From NCBI RefSeq assembly GCF_014174495.1, contig NZ_JACJHR010000081.1:1-39109 (forward strand): a stretch of 39,109 bases of DNA, written 5' to 3'. Position numbers and translations under genes: made by a program. Every line of letters begins with the position of its first letter. Within the stretch, counting starts at the first letter, position 1. This DNA is from Amycolatopsis echigonensis (GTDB lineage: Bacteria; Actinomycetota; Actinomycetes; Mycobacteriales; Pseudonocardiaceae). Positions 1 to 7,165 of the stretch are shown here, piece by piece. The notes below the pieces were generated by a model. That model was not told where the DNA came from. It searched no databases and saw nothing but the letters and a program-made list of their open reading frames with translations.

Positions 1-60
1 GCGGCAGCGGGACCGGGGGTGCCAGGCGGGCCCCCGCCGATCTCGACGCGCACTGTCAAC
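1..60. other. Window edge, no complete gene
   Basis: Downstream of the cyclophilin stop. It contains a G/C-rich inverted repeat around 27-40 (GGCGGG and CCCGCC) that could fold at the end of the - strand cyclophilin transcript, but has no T-tract. On the - strand TTGACA occurs at 54-59, possibly the -35 of a gene outside the window; no -10 can be assigned. Confidence 0.3.
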
Positions 61-942
61 TCAGGAAACCGTGACCGCGGTGAACTTGACCGGCTGCTTG
101 GGCTCGCCGGTCGAACCGTCCTGGCCGATCGCGCCGATGCCGTTCTTCGCGATCTTGTCGAGGACCTTCAGGCCCTCGTCGGAGATGCTGCCGAAGATCG
201 TGTACTGCGGCTGCAGCGGCGCGTTGCCGTAGACCATGAAGAACTGGCTGCCGCCGCTGTTCGGCTGGCCGGTGTTGGCCATCGCGAGGATGCCGCGGCC
301 GTACTTCGCGGTGTCGATGAACTCGTCCGGCACGGTGAAGCCCGGGCCGCCGCGGCCGTCGGTCGTCACGTCGCCCTTCGCGTCCGGGTCGCCGCACTGC
401 AGCATCTGCAGGTCGGTGACGCCGAGGCGGTGGCAGATCGTGTCGGTGTAGAAACCCTGCTTCGCGAGGCTCTCGAACGCCTGGACCGTGCACGGCGCGA
501 GCGAACGGTCGAGCGTCATCGGGATGTCGCCCTGGGTGGTCTTCATCGTGATGTTCACGGTCCCGGACGAGGACACGTTCTTGCCGTCCGGCGCGGTCGC
601 CTTCTTGCCCGACGGCGGCTTGCCGCTGGGGTCGGCCGGGTACGAGCACGTCGTCGGGTTCGGCAGCGCCTTGGGGCGCTTGGGGAGCGCGGTGCGCTCG
701 GTGGGGATGTTCGTGACGCTCGGGACCGGCGGCGCGGAACTCGACGGCGGCGCCGCGGCCGGCTGGTCGCCGCTGCCGCCGCTGTTCACGATCCACACCA
801 CGAGACCGGCGACGATGAGGACGACACCGCCGACCACTCCAGCGCCCACGATCTTGCGTCGCTTCGCCTGTTCCGCCCGGCGCACGAGCTGCCGCTCGAG
901 TTTGCGCTTTGCGGCTTCTCGGCGCTGCTGGTTGGTCGCCAC
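61..942 (-). CDS. Membrane-anchored cyclophilin-type peptidyl-prolyl cis-trans isomerase
   Basis: This 293-residue protein should catalyse cis/trans isomerisation of prolyl bonds in proteins outside the membrane. A basic N-terminus (residues 1-30) precedes one membrane helix (about 31-52), then a Ser/Pro linker, then a cyclophilin domain from about 128 to the end. Family signatures are visible: the catalytic HR pair near 171-172, MANTGQPNSGGSQFF around 221-235 and SQFFMVYG at 232-239. There is no lipobox, so the anchor is the helix. It is transcribed away from the MBL-fold gene, with about 136 bp between the starts. On the - strand TACACT at 988-993 is a plausible -10. In many actinomycetes a cyclophilin and an MBL hydrolase follow relA; that neighbour would lie to the left, outside the window. 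The assignment of fold is secure; the client proteins are unknown. Confidence 0.93.
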   Translation of the reverse strand: MATNQQRREAAKRKLERQLVRRAEQAKRRKIVGAGVVGGVVLIVAGLVVWIVNSGGSGDQPAAAPPSSSAPPVPSVTNIPTERTALPKRPKALPNPTTCSYPADPSGKPPSGKKATAPDGKNVSSSGTVNITMKTTQGDIPMTLDRSLAPCTVQAFESLAKQGFYTDTICHRLGVTDLQMLQCGDPDAKGDVTTDGRGGPGFTVPDEFIDTAKYGRGILAMANTGQPNSGGSQFFMVYGNAPLQPQYTIFGSISDEGLKVLDKIAKNGIGAIGQDGSTGEPKQPVKFTAVTVS

Positions 943-987
943 CCGCCCTCCAGTTTCCGCTCGAAGTCACACGTCTGAGGTAGCGGC

Positions 988-1035
988 AGTGTATGGGCAC
1001 AGCCTGTTAGGACTCCGTACAGGGGCGGCTAGTCT
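988..1035. promoter_or_regulatory. Divergent promoter region, cyclophilin / MBL hydrolase
   Basis: On the + strand TTAGGA (1007-1012) and TAGTCT (1030-1035) are separated by 17 nt and resemble a housekeeping actinobacterial promoter. The predicted transcription start near 1042 leaves about a 37-nt leader before the GTG at 1079. On the - strand TACACT (988-993) is a candidate -10 for the cyclophilin gene. This is inferred from motifs only. Confidence 0.45.
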
Positions 1036-1078
1036 TCAGCGGGTCGTGATCAAGGCCGCTTCCGGGGAGGAGGGTTCG

Positions 1079-1663
1079 GTGCTCGTCGCCGGGTTCGCCG
1101 CGGGTCCGCTGCGCTCGAATTGCTATCTGCTGGCTCCCGCCGCGGGAGGTCCGTGTCTCGTCGTCGACCCGGGCGAGGGAGCCGCCGAGCCGCTGGCCGG
1201 CGCGCTGGCGGAACACGCTCTGACGCCGGTCGCGCTGCTCGCCACACACGGCCATCCGGACCACGTCGGCGCGGCCGCCGAGCTGTCGCGGGCGCACGGA
1301 GTGCCGCTGCGGCTGCATCCGGGCGACGCCGAGTGGTACGACGGGCCCTTCGAACCGCTCGCCGCGGGAGAGGTCGAGGCGGCCGGGCTGGCTGTCGGGG
1401 TGCTCCCGCTGCCCGGGCACACGCCGGGTTCGGTCGCGTTCACCGTGGAGACCGGCGAGGGTGGCAGGCTGGTGTTCACGGGGGACACGCTTTTCGCCGG
1501 ATCGGTCGGGCGCACCGGCGGATCCGGCTCCGATCTGGAGAATTCGTTGCGCACACTGCTCACGCTCGCCGACGACACCGTCGTGCTGCCCGGCCACGGA
1601 CCGGCGACGACCATCGGACGCGAGCGCGCCGCCAACCCCTTCGTGCCGGGAGCCGTGCAGTGA
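1079..1663 (+). CDS. MBL-fold metallo-hydrolase (glyoxalase II-like)
   Basis: A 194-residue metallo-beta-lactamase-fold hydrolase. The zinc ligands are visible: THGHPDH at residues 56-62, LPGHT near 111-115, the bridging Asp in FTGDTLF (about 133-139) and PGHG near 171-174. Size and motif spacing resemble hydroxyacylglutathione hydrolase-like proteins. Actinomycetes lack glutathione, so the thioester substrate is probably another thiol conjugate (inference). The GTG at 1079 is preferred because GGGGAGGAGG lies 6-8 nt upstream and the protein then starts MLVAGFAAGP as relatives do. An in-frame GTG at 1046 would start almost on the predicted transcription start. The stop overlaps the next gene by 4 bp, so the two are co-translated. 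Confidence 0.88.
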   Translation: MLVAGFAAGPLRSNCYLLAPAAGGPCLVVDPGEGAAEPLAGALAEHALTPVALLATHGHPDHVGAAAELSRAHGVPLRLHPGDAEWYDGPFEPLAAGEVEAAGLAVGVLPLPGHTPGSVAFTVETGEGGRLVFTGDTLFAGSVGRTGGSGSDLENSLRTLLTLADDTVVLPGHGPATTIGRERAANPFVPGAVQ

Positions 1664-2298
1664 CCGGGAAGCCGGCGGAGCGCCTGCCGCTGTTCGCCGA
1701 CGAGCCGAAGCTGCGCCGCCGCCGCGCGTGGTCCGGCGTCTTCGGCGTGCTGATCCTGGCCGCGGCGTTCGGCGGGATCGCAGGGCTGATCGGCGGGCAG
1801 CTGACCGGGCTGATCGTGGCGGCGGTCGTCGCGCTGCCGCTGATCTACGTGGTGCTGTACGCGTACCGCCGCCGGATCTGGCTGGAGGGCACGACGCTGG
1901 TGGTGCGCACGTGGGGCGTCCGGCGGGTGGACCTGGTCGAGGCACCGCGGCTGGACGTGGTGATCAGCGACGTCCGCGGCACGCGGACGGTGGCGTTGCT
2001 CGTGAACGCGGGGCACCGGCGGCGGGCGGTGAAGCTCGACCTGGCAGTGTTTTCCGGAACGGGCGGCCGCGAGCTGGGGGCGCTGCAACTGCGCCGGCTG
2101 GCGGACGCGGTGCTGAACAACACCGAGGCGAACGGGCTGGTGTTCTCGGAGCTGCTGGTGGCGGAGCTGCGCGCGGAGGCTCGGGGCGACGCGGTGGCGG
2201 AGCGGCCGTTGTACCGGCTGGCTTCGGCGGCGCCTGCCGGGAAGTACCTGCAGCGGTTTCCGATGGAAGCGGTCAGCCGGTTCGTCGCGGCGCTGTAG
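1660..2298 (+). CDS. Two-helix membrane protein with PH-like cytoplasmic domain, unknown function
   Basis: A 212-residue protein starting at the GTG that overlaps the MBL hydrolase stop (GTGA), so it is translationally coupled to it. Two hydrophobic segments (about 24-46 and 48-68) form a hairpin after a basic N-terminus. The rest is a soluble beta-rich then helical domain, reminiscent of the membrane-bound PH-like proteins of actinobacteria in which a helix pair is followed by a single PH-type domain. No catalytic motif is visible. The coupling suggests a role linked to the hydrolase or simply to the cell envelope; no function can be assigned. Confidence 0.75.
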   Translation: MTGKPAERLPLFADEPKLRRRRAWSGVFGVLILAAAFGGIAGLIGGQLTGLIVAAVVALPLIYVVLYAYRRRIWLEGTTLVVRTWGVRRVDLVEAPRLDVVISDVRGTRTVALLVNAGHRRRAVKLDLAVFSGTGGRELGALQLRRLADAVLNNTEANGLVFSELLVAELRAEARGDAVAERPLYRLASAAPAGKYLQRFPMEAVSRFVAAL

Positions 2299-2322
2299 TT
2301 TGGCGCCGGCTCCGCCGTCGCG

Positions 2323-2352
2323 GCGGGATCGCCTTCATTCCGCGATCCCGCG
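2323..2352. terminator. Hairpin between convergent genes
   Basis: A 10-bp stem (GCGGGATCGC at 2323-2332 with its complement at 2342-2351) and a 9-nt loop lie between two convergent genes. There is no T-tract on either side, so any termination activity would be of the U-tract-independent kind. Confidence 0.4.
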
Positions 2353-2385
2353 TTGTGGTCGAGTTCGAGCAGGTCCTCAGGCGGA

Positions 2386-2646
2386 TTATTCGTGTCCGGC
2401 GGGTTCGCGGGTGTGTTCTTCCAGGCCGTCGACGCGAGCGCGGATGCGGTCGAGCTGGTCGGCCAGTTCGGGGAGTTCCTCGGCGACGTAGGCGAGAAGC
2501 CGTTCCACGTGACGGAGGGTCGCGCGGACTTCGTCGAGTGCGGTGGCGATCCGCGGGACTGTTTCGGCGGCTTCCAGCACCGACGCGAACAAGCGGCGGA
2601 TCAGGTGCACGGTGACTCGGGGTCCGGCCAGGACGGCTGAGAACAC
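2386..2646 (-). CDS. Small amphipathic coiled-coil protein, unknown
   Basis: An 86-residue protein read from a GTG with GGAGGGG a few bases upstream. It is almost wholly helical with regular heptads of Leu/Val/Ile and charged residues (for example RHVERLLAYVAEELPELADQLDRI in residues about 45-68), as expected for a short coiled coil. No known domain is recognised. The reading on this strand is preferred over the overlapping + frame because of the ribosome site and heptad pattern. It lies 80 bp upstream of the YibE/F gene start-to-stop direction neighbour but is a separate unit. Confidence 0.6.
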   Translation of the reverse strand: MFSAVLAGPRVTVHLIRRLFASVLEAAETVPRIATALDEVRATLRHVERLLAYVAEELPELADQLDRIRARVDGLEEHTREPAGHE

Positions 2647-2726
2647 AGCCCCTCCTCGGGTGCGGGGTCGCGGTCTTCGTACCTCATCCGCGACGCCCGC
2701 GCCCGACCGGGTCAGCCAGCGTGTGG

Positions 2727-4478
2727 CTAGTGTGATTCAGCGGGTTTGCTGGTGCTGATGAGGTGTTCTACCGGCTCCCGTGCGGCGATCAGGGCCGCCA
2801 GGACGGTGGTCACCGGCACCGCGGCGACGATGCCGACCGAACCGGCCAGCGTCCGGATGATTTCCGCGGCGATGTCCTCGCTTCCGAGCAGCGAGCCGAG
2901 GCCTACGCCGGAGATCGCGGAGTAGAGCATCACCGGCAGTGCGGCCCCGGCGTAGGCCATCACCAGCGTGTTCACCGCGGACCCGACGTGGTCGCGGCCG
3001 ATCCGCAGGCCTGAGCTGTACAGCTCCCGCCAGCTGAGCGAGGGGTTCGCGCGCCGCAGTTCCCACACCGCGCTGGTCTGGGTGATCGTCACGTCGTCGA
3101 GCACGCCCAGCGCGCCGATCACGATGCCGGCCAGCAGCAGGCCGCGGGCGTCGATGCCGTGGCCGAGCGAGGCGATCAGCGTCGTGGTGCTGTCGTCGAG
3201 GCCGGTGAGCGACGCGGCGGCGGAGAAGATCGCCGACAGGATCCCGATCAGCGCGAGGCTGACCAACGTCCCCAATACGGCGACCGAGGTTCTCGCGGAC
3301 AGCCCGTGCGTCAGATACAGCGCGAGGAACATGATCGCGCCCGCCCCGGCGATCGCCACCACCAGCGGGTTCTCCCCGGCGAGGATCGCGGGCAGCACGA
3401 ACAGCACGATCACCACGAAACTCAGCACCAGCGCGACGAGCGCCGCCACCCCCTGCCAGCGGCCGAGCACGAGTACGGCTATCGCGAACAGCGCGGCGAG
3501 CAGCACGAGCGGGGTGCCGCGCTGGAAATCGACGAGCGTGAACGACTGCGGATCGAGCGGATTGCCGCCGTTGTAGGCGAGCACGACCTTGTCGCCCGCG
3601 GTGAATCGCGGCGTGCTCGGTTCGATCGGCACGGTCAGCCGCACCGGTTTCCCGGCCGCCGGGCCATCGGACATCTGCAGGTCGACGGTCAGGCACGGTT
3701 TCGCGTTCGGGTCCGGCTGCGAGCCGACCTGCACCTGGCCGGGTTGCAGGCAGGGACCGGACGTCGCGGTCGTGATCGCCGCTTGCACCGGAGTGCCTTG
3801 CGGCACCGCGCTTTTCGGCAGGGAGCTGCCCCACGGGTACAGGACGATCATGCCGACGACGGTGGCCAGGGCCAGCGGGGCGAGGAGCCAGATCAGCAGC
3901 TTGCGGACCCGTTGCGACGCGGGGGCGGCCGGACCGTGGCCGTGCCCGTGACCGTGGCCGTGTCCGGTGGCCGGCGGGGTTTCCTTGGCCGCGGCGGGTT
4001 GCGGAGTGTCCTTTTCGGACTGTGGCGGCCGGGCCGGGGGACGGCGGCGGGTGCCGGGCGGTGGAGTGTCGCCCGCGCGGCGGGGCAAGCGCAGTTCGCC
4101 GGAGTGCGAGCCGCGGGCGTCAGCGGAGCCCGGTTGCGCCGAGCGCGGGGCGCCGGGCTGAGCAGGCCGCGGCGCGGCGGCACGCGGACGCCGGGGTTCG
4201 CCGGACCGCTCGGGTCGCCGTCCCGGTTCGCCGGGGCGACCGGGAGTGCCGGAACGCTCAGCCGGTCGTCCGGGTTCGCCGGTCCGGTCGGCCGGTCGCG
4301 CGGGTTCGGCGCGGCGCGGGCGGCGCGGCCCGTCCGGCCGGGCGCGCGGCGGCGAGGCCGGAGAAACCGGCGGTGGCACGGCGGAGGACGGGGACGCGGG
4401 CTCGCCCGGCACGCGCGGCAGCGGGCCGGTGTCGTCGGGGTCCTGGTCTGGGTAGTCGTGCGGTGCCACGGCGGACAT
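2727..4478 (-). CDS. YibE/F-family multipass membrane protein with long disordered N-terminus
   Basis: A 583-residue protein. Residues 1-190 are Pro/Arg/Gly/Glu-rich and disordered, with degenerate GEPGRP/RSGEP repeats and a His-Gly run (HGHGHGHGHG, about 173-182). A first membrane helix follows at about 194-214, then an extracytoplasmic domain of about 120 residues containing two Cys, then seven or so further membrane helices. The C-terminal membrane part, including GVLDDVTITQTSAVWELRRANP, matches the YibE/F family, whose transport substrate is not established. The His-Gly run could bind metal ions (inference). It is 59 bp downstream of the GlxA-type regulator on the same strand, so read-through is possible, although a 6-bp hairpin (4501-4515) sits between. 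Confidence 0.85.
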   Translation of the reverse strand: MSAVAPHDYPDQDPDDTGPLPRVPGEPASPSSAVPPPVSPASPPRARPDGPRRPRRAEPARPADRTGEPGRPAERSGTPGRPGEPGRRPERSGEPRRPRAAAPRPAQPGAPRSAQPGSADARGSHSGELRLPRRAGDTPPPGTRRRPPARPPQSEKDTPQPAAAKETPPATGHGHGHGHGHGPAAPASQRVRKLLIWLLAPLALATVVGMIVLYPWGSSLPKSAVPQGTPVQAAITTATSGPCLQPGQVQVGSQPDPNAKPCLTVDLQMSDGPAAGKPVRLTVPIEPSTPRFTAGDKVVLAYNGGNPLDPQSFTLVDFQRGTPLVLLAALFAIAVLVLGRWQGVAALVALVLSFVVIVLFVLPAILAGENPLVVAIAGAGAIMFLALYLTHGLSARTSVAVLGTLVSLALIGILSAIFSAAASLTGLDDSTTTLIASLGHGIDARGLLLAGIVIGALGVLDDVTITQTSAVWELRRANPSLSWRELYSSGLRIGRDHVGSAVNTLVMAYAGAALPVMLYSAISGVGLGSLLGSEDIAAEIIRTLAGSVGIVAAVPVTTVLAALIAAREPVEHLISTSKPAESH

Positions 4479-4500
4479 CCTGCCCTCCCGGCTCCCGGTT

Positions 4501-4515
4501 CACCCGTACCGGGTG
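4501..4515 (-). terminator. Short hairpin between regulator and YibE/F gene
   Basis: CACCCG and CGGGTG flank a 3-nt loop between two - strand genes. The stem is short and without a U-tract, so it is a weak terminator candidate or just part of the YibE/F leader. Confidence 0.25.
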
Positions 4516-4537
4516 GGGGAGGAAGCGGGCGTTTCGT

Positions 4538-5515
4538 TCAGGCGTGCGCAGAACGCAGGTGCACCCGGCGATAGGCCGAGGGCGGAGTGTCGAAATGGTC
4601 CAGAAACGCTTGCCGGAGCGTCTCGGTGGAGCCGAAACCGCAGCGTCGCGCGATCGCGGTGAGCGGGAGGTCGGTGCCGGACAGCAGGCGGGCGGCGTGT
4701 TCGGCGCGCACGGTCCGCACGTATTTCCCCGGCGTGGTGCCGAGGTGGGCGTCGAACAGCCGGGTCAGCTGGCGGGTGCTGATGCCGGCCTGTTTCGCGA
4801 GCGTGTGGGCGCCAAGGTCGTCGGCGAGGTGCTCGGCGACGTACGCGGTGAGGTCGCGGACCTGCCGGTGTTCCGGCGGCGGACCGGCGAGGAACATGCT
4901 CACCTGCGCCTGGTTGCCGGGCCGCTGCAGGTAGGTGACCAGGGACCGGGCGGCCTCGCGTGCGAGCGTCGGGCCGTGGTCCTCCTCGATGAACGCGAGG
5001 GTGAGGTCGAGCCCGCTGGTGACGCCCGCCGAGGTGTAGACGTCGCCGTGCCGCACGAAGAGCGGCACCGGATCGACGGTCACCGACGGGTATTGCTCGG
5101 CGAGCCGCGCCGCGTGCGCCCAGTGCGTGGTGGCACGTCGGCCGCTCAGCAGGCCAGCGGCGGCCAGCACCGTCGCCCCGGTGCAGACGGACGCCGTGCG
5201 CTTGCTGAGCTGCGACAACCGCCGCACGTGCGCGAGCAGCCGTTCGTCCTTGGCGGCGGCGTGGTGGCCTAGTCCGCCCGCGACGACGAAGGTGTCGAGC
5301 GGGCCGCGAACCTGGTCGATCCGGACGTGCGGGGCGAGCGTGAGCCCGGACTGGCACGCGAAGGGGAGCCCGTCGACGGTGGCGAGCCGGACCTCGTACG
5401 GCCGGGCCGCGCCGAGCCGGGTGGCGGCGTCGAAAACGTCGGACACGCAGGCGATGTCGAGCAGTTCCGCGTCGGGGTACCCGAGGATCACGACCTGCCG
5501 GGCGGTACTCGGCAT
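4538..5515 (-). CDS. GlxA-family transcriptional regulator (DJ-1/PfpI domain plus AraC HTH)
   Basis: A 325-residue regulator with an N-terminal DJ-1/PfpI domain (about 7-175) and a C-terminal AraC/XylS double helix-turn-helix (about 220-316, with ISTRQLTRLFDAHLGTTP and the family-typical GFGSTETLRQAF). The DJ-1 domain keeps the nucleophile-elbow Cys (C111 in SVCTG), but in this family it usually serves as a sensor rather than an enzyme. It is divergent from a stand-alone DJ-1 protein over a 98-bp intergenic region with a perfect 14-bp palindrome, so it probably controls that gene and itself. The inducer is unknown. Start: ATG directly upstream of the DJ-1 fold; the next in-frame upstream codons are in the intergenic region. 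Confidence 0.93.
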   Translation of the reverse strand: MPSTARQVVILGYPDAELLDIACVSDVFDAATRLGAARPYEVRLATVDGLPFACQSGLTLAPHVRIDQVRGPLDTFVVAGGLGHHAAAKDERLLAHVRRLSQLSKRTASVCTGATVLAAAGLLSGRRATTHWAHAARLAEQYPSVTVDPVPLFVRHGDVYTSAGVTSGLDLTLAFIEEDHGPTLAREAARSLVTYLQRPGNQAQVSMFLAGPPPEHRQVRDLTAYVAEHLADDLGAHTLAKQAGISTRQLTRLFDAHLGTTPGKYVRTVRAEHAARLLSGTDLPLTAIARRCGFGSTETLRQAFLDHFDTPPSAYRRVHLRSAHA

Positions 5516-5567
5516 GGCCGCACCGTAGCAGCTCGCCCGGCCGGATCAACCGGGTTCGCAGGATTTC

Positions 5568-5581
5568 GGACACGCGTGTCC
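5568..5581. promoter_or_regulatory. 14-bp perfect palindrome, likely operator
   Basis: GGACACGCGTGTCC lies between the divergent GlxA-type regulator and DJ-1 genes, 32 bp before the DJ-1 ATG and 52 bp before the regulator start. The position fits autoregulation and control of the neighbour. Which protein binds is inference. Confidence 0.5.
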
Positions 5582-5613
5582 CGGCCACCCCGCGGGCCCG
5601 GGAGGGTGGCGGC

Positions 5614-6312
5614 ATGACCCGGAAAACCTTCGCGTTCGTCGTGTACCCCGGCCTGACGATCCTCGACCTGGTGGGCCCGCTGCAGGTCCTCACCTCCTTC
5701 GCGGCGGCCGATCCCTCGGTCCGCGTGGCGGTCGTGGGCGAGACTCTGGAAACCACGGAAACCGACACGCCGCTGCGGATCGCGCCGAGTCACACCTTCG
5801 ACCAGGTTCCGGATCCGTCCTGGGTGCTGGTGCCCGGCGGCGGCGCTCCGACGCTGCGCGCGCTCGGCGACGAGAAGCTCATCGGCTACCTCCGCCAGGC
5901 GGCGACGTCCGCCGAGCTGATGACGTCCGTGTGCACCGGCTCGCTGCTGCTCGGCCAGGCCGGCCTGCTCGAAGGCCGCGAGGCGACCACGCACTGGACT
6001 TTCCTGGACGCTCTGCGGGCGTTCGGGGCCACGCCGGTCCGGCAGCGCTGGGCCGACAGCGGCCCGGTGATCACCGCCGCCGGGGTGTCGGCGGGCATCG
6101 ACCTGGCCTTGCACCTGGTGGAGCGGATGAGCGGAACGGACGCCGCGCGGCTGGTCCAGTTCGGCATCGAATACGACCCGCGGCCGCCGCTCGGCCCGCT
6201 CGACTGGTCGCTCGCCCCGCACGAGGGGATGCGGCCGTTCGTCGACCGCACGGTCCGGGAAGGTCTCGCCGATCAGCCGGAGCTGCGCGAAAAACTGCTG
6301 GCCTCGCGGTGA
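5614..6312 (+). CDS. DJ-1/PfpI-family protein, isonitrile hydratase-like
   Basis: A 232-residue single-domain DJ-1/PfpI protein. The nucleophile elbow is SVCTGS with C107, and an acidic residue in LDLVGP (D18) matches the catalytic arrangement of the isocyanide hydratase subgroup, which adds water to isonitriles to give N-substituted formamides. THW (about 126-128) and GVSAGIDLALH are also typical of that subgroup. The substrate has not been shown, so hydratase activity is a family-based expectation. It is divergent from a GlxA-type regulator that shares the same fold, suggesting regulator and enzyme sense related small molecules. No leader peptide: cytoplasmic. Confidence 0.88.
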   Translation: MTRKTFAFVVYPGLTILDLVGPLQVLTSFAAADPSVRVAVVGETLETTETDTPLRIAPSHTFDQVPDPSWVLVPGGGAPTLRALGDEKLIGYLRQAATSAELMTSVCTGSLLLGQAGLLEGREATTHWTFLDALRAFGATPVRQRWADSGPVITAAGVSAGIDLALHLVERMSGTDAARLVQFGIEYDPRPPLGPLDWSLAPHEGMRPFVDRTVREGLADQPELREKLLASR

Positions 6313-6388
6313 CATTCCGGTGAACTGCCCCACCCGGCTGAGGCAGGACGGGTTTGCCGGCGCCGTGCGGACGCGTACCGTTCCGCCA

Positions 6389-6733
6389 ATGGGTGCTCGC
6401 GGGGCTGCCGGTCTCACCGTTTTCACCAGCCGGAGGGACGGCGACATCGTGCTGGTCACGGCTGCGGGCGAGATCGACATCGCGTCGGTGGGGCAGTTCC
6501 GCTCGGCGCTGTCGGCCGCCTCCGGAGCCGGCGGGAAACTGGTCGTGGACCTGTCGCGGGTCGGTTATGTCAGCTGTGCCGGGCTGCGCGCGCTCGAAGA
6601 GACGAGCCGTGTTCGGCCAGCGCTTTCGATCGTCGCGACCGGACCGCTCGTGCTGCGTGCGTTCGCGGTGGCCGGGATCAAGGCGCCGGTGCGCCGCGGC
6701 CTGCGCGAGGCGTGCGCCGCCGCGGGGGCGTGA
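6389..6733 (+). CDS. STAS-domain protein (anti-sigma-factor antagonist type) with Cys at the phosphosite
   Basis: A 114-residue single STAS domain (GEIDIASVGQFRSAL, then VVDLSRVGYVSCAGLRALEE). Family members of this size act as anti-anti-sigma factors controlled by phosphorylation of a Ser in the D-S-[ST/A]-G motif. Here the motif reads VSCAG: the Asp is Ser (S62) and the phosphorylatable Ser is Cys (C63), so classical kinase control is unlikely. The ATG at 6389 begins just before the domain; an upstream in-frame GTG at 6320 has no support. GGTTTG (6351-6356) and GCGTAC (6373-6378) loosely resemble a stress-sigma promoter and would give a very short leader. Partner kinase/anti-sigma gene is not in the window. 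Confidence 0.85.
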   Translation: MGARGAAGLTVFTSRRDGDIVLVTAAGEIDIASVGQFRSALSAASGAGGKLVVDLSRVGYVSCAGLRALEETSRVRPALSIVATGPLVLRAFAVAGIKAPVRRGLREACAAAGA

Positions 6734-6756
6734 ATCCCGGCCCGGAATCTGGGTAC
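6732..6756 (+). promoter_or_regulatory. Possible SigB/SigF-type promoter of the SPW gene
   Basis: GAAT (6732-6735), 15 nt, GGGTAC (6751-6756) matches the loose GNNT-N14-16-GGGTAC form of actinobacterial general-stress promoters, 36 bp before the SPW-protein start. The -35 is weak. Confidence 0.35.
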
Positions 6757-6791
6757 CCGTGAGGTGGAACCGAGATCTGCTGAGGTGATCC

Positions 6792-7163
6792 GTGATGTCC
6801 ACCAGCACGATGTCCGGCAAGACCGCGGTGTCCGGGGGTGCAGCGGGCCTCGCTGTGCTGGCCGGGCTGTACCTGATCGCCGCGCCGTGGCTGCTGCGCT
6901 TCGGCGGGGCCGCCGAACTCGCGGTGAGCAACACCGTCGCGGGGCTGGCGATCGTCGTCTTCGCCGCCATGCGGGCCCGCGATTCCGGCGTGCTGGCCTT
7001 GACCTGGGTGCTGCCGGTGCTCGGGCTGTGGGCCGCGGTGTCTCCGTTCTTGCTTCGCTACGGCGACGAGACAGTGCCGTCGGCCGGTGCCGTGACCGGC
7101 AACGTGATCGCCGGAGTCGTCGTGGCGGCCGGTGGCGCGGCGTTGCTGCTGCGCCGCCGCTGA
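6792..7163 (+). CDS. SPW-repeat small membrane protein
   Basis: A 123-residue protein with four hydrophobic segments arranged as two helix pairs. Each pair contains the short motif that names the SPW family: IAAPWLLRF near residue 34 and AVSPFLLRY near residue 81. Function is unknown; the family is common in actinobacteria and proteobacteria. Start is either GTG 6792 or the adjacent ATG 6795, both served by GAGG at 6782-6785. It follows the STAS gene by 58 bp with a stress-type promoter candidate between them, so the two may share general-stress regulation. Confidence 0.8.
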   Translation: MMSTSTMSGKTAVSGGAAGLAVLAGLYLIAAPWLLRFGGAAELAVSNTVAGLAIVVFAAMRARDSGVLALTWVLPVLGLWAAVSPFLLRYGDETVPSAGAVTGNVIAGVVVAAGGAALLLRRR

Positions 7164-7165
7164 CG

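Noticed and set aside
2353..2640. 95-codon + strand frame opposite the coiled-coil gene
   Set aside because: No ribosome site and no heptad or other protein-like pattern; the - strand frame has both.
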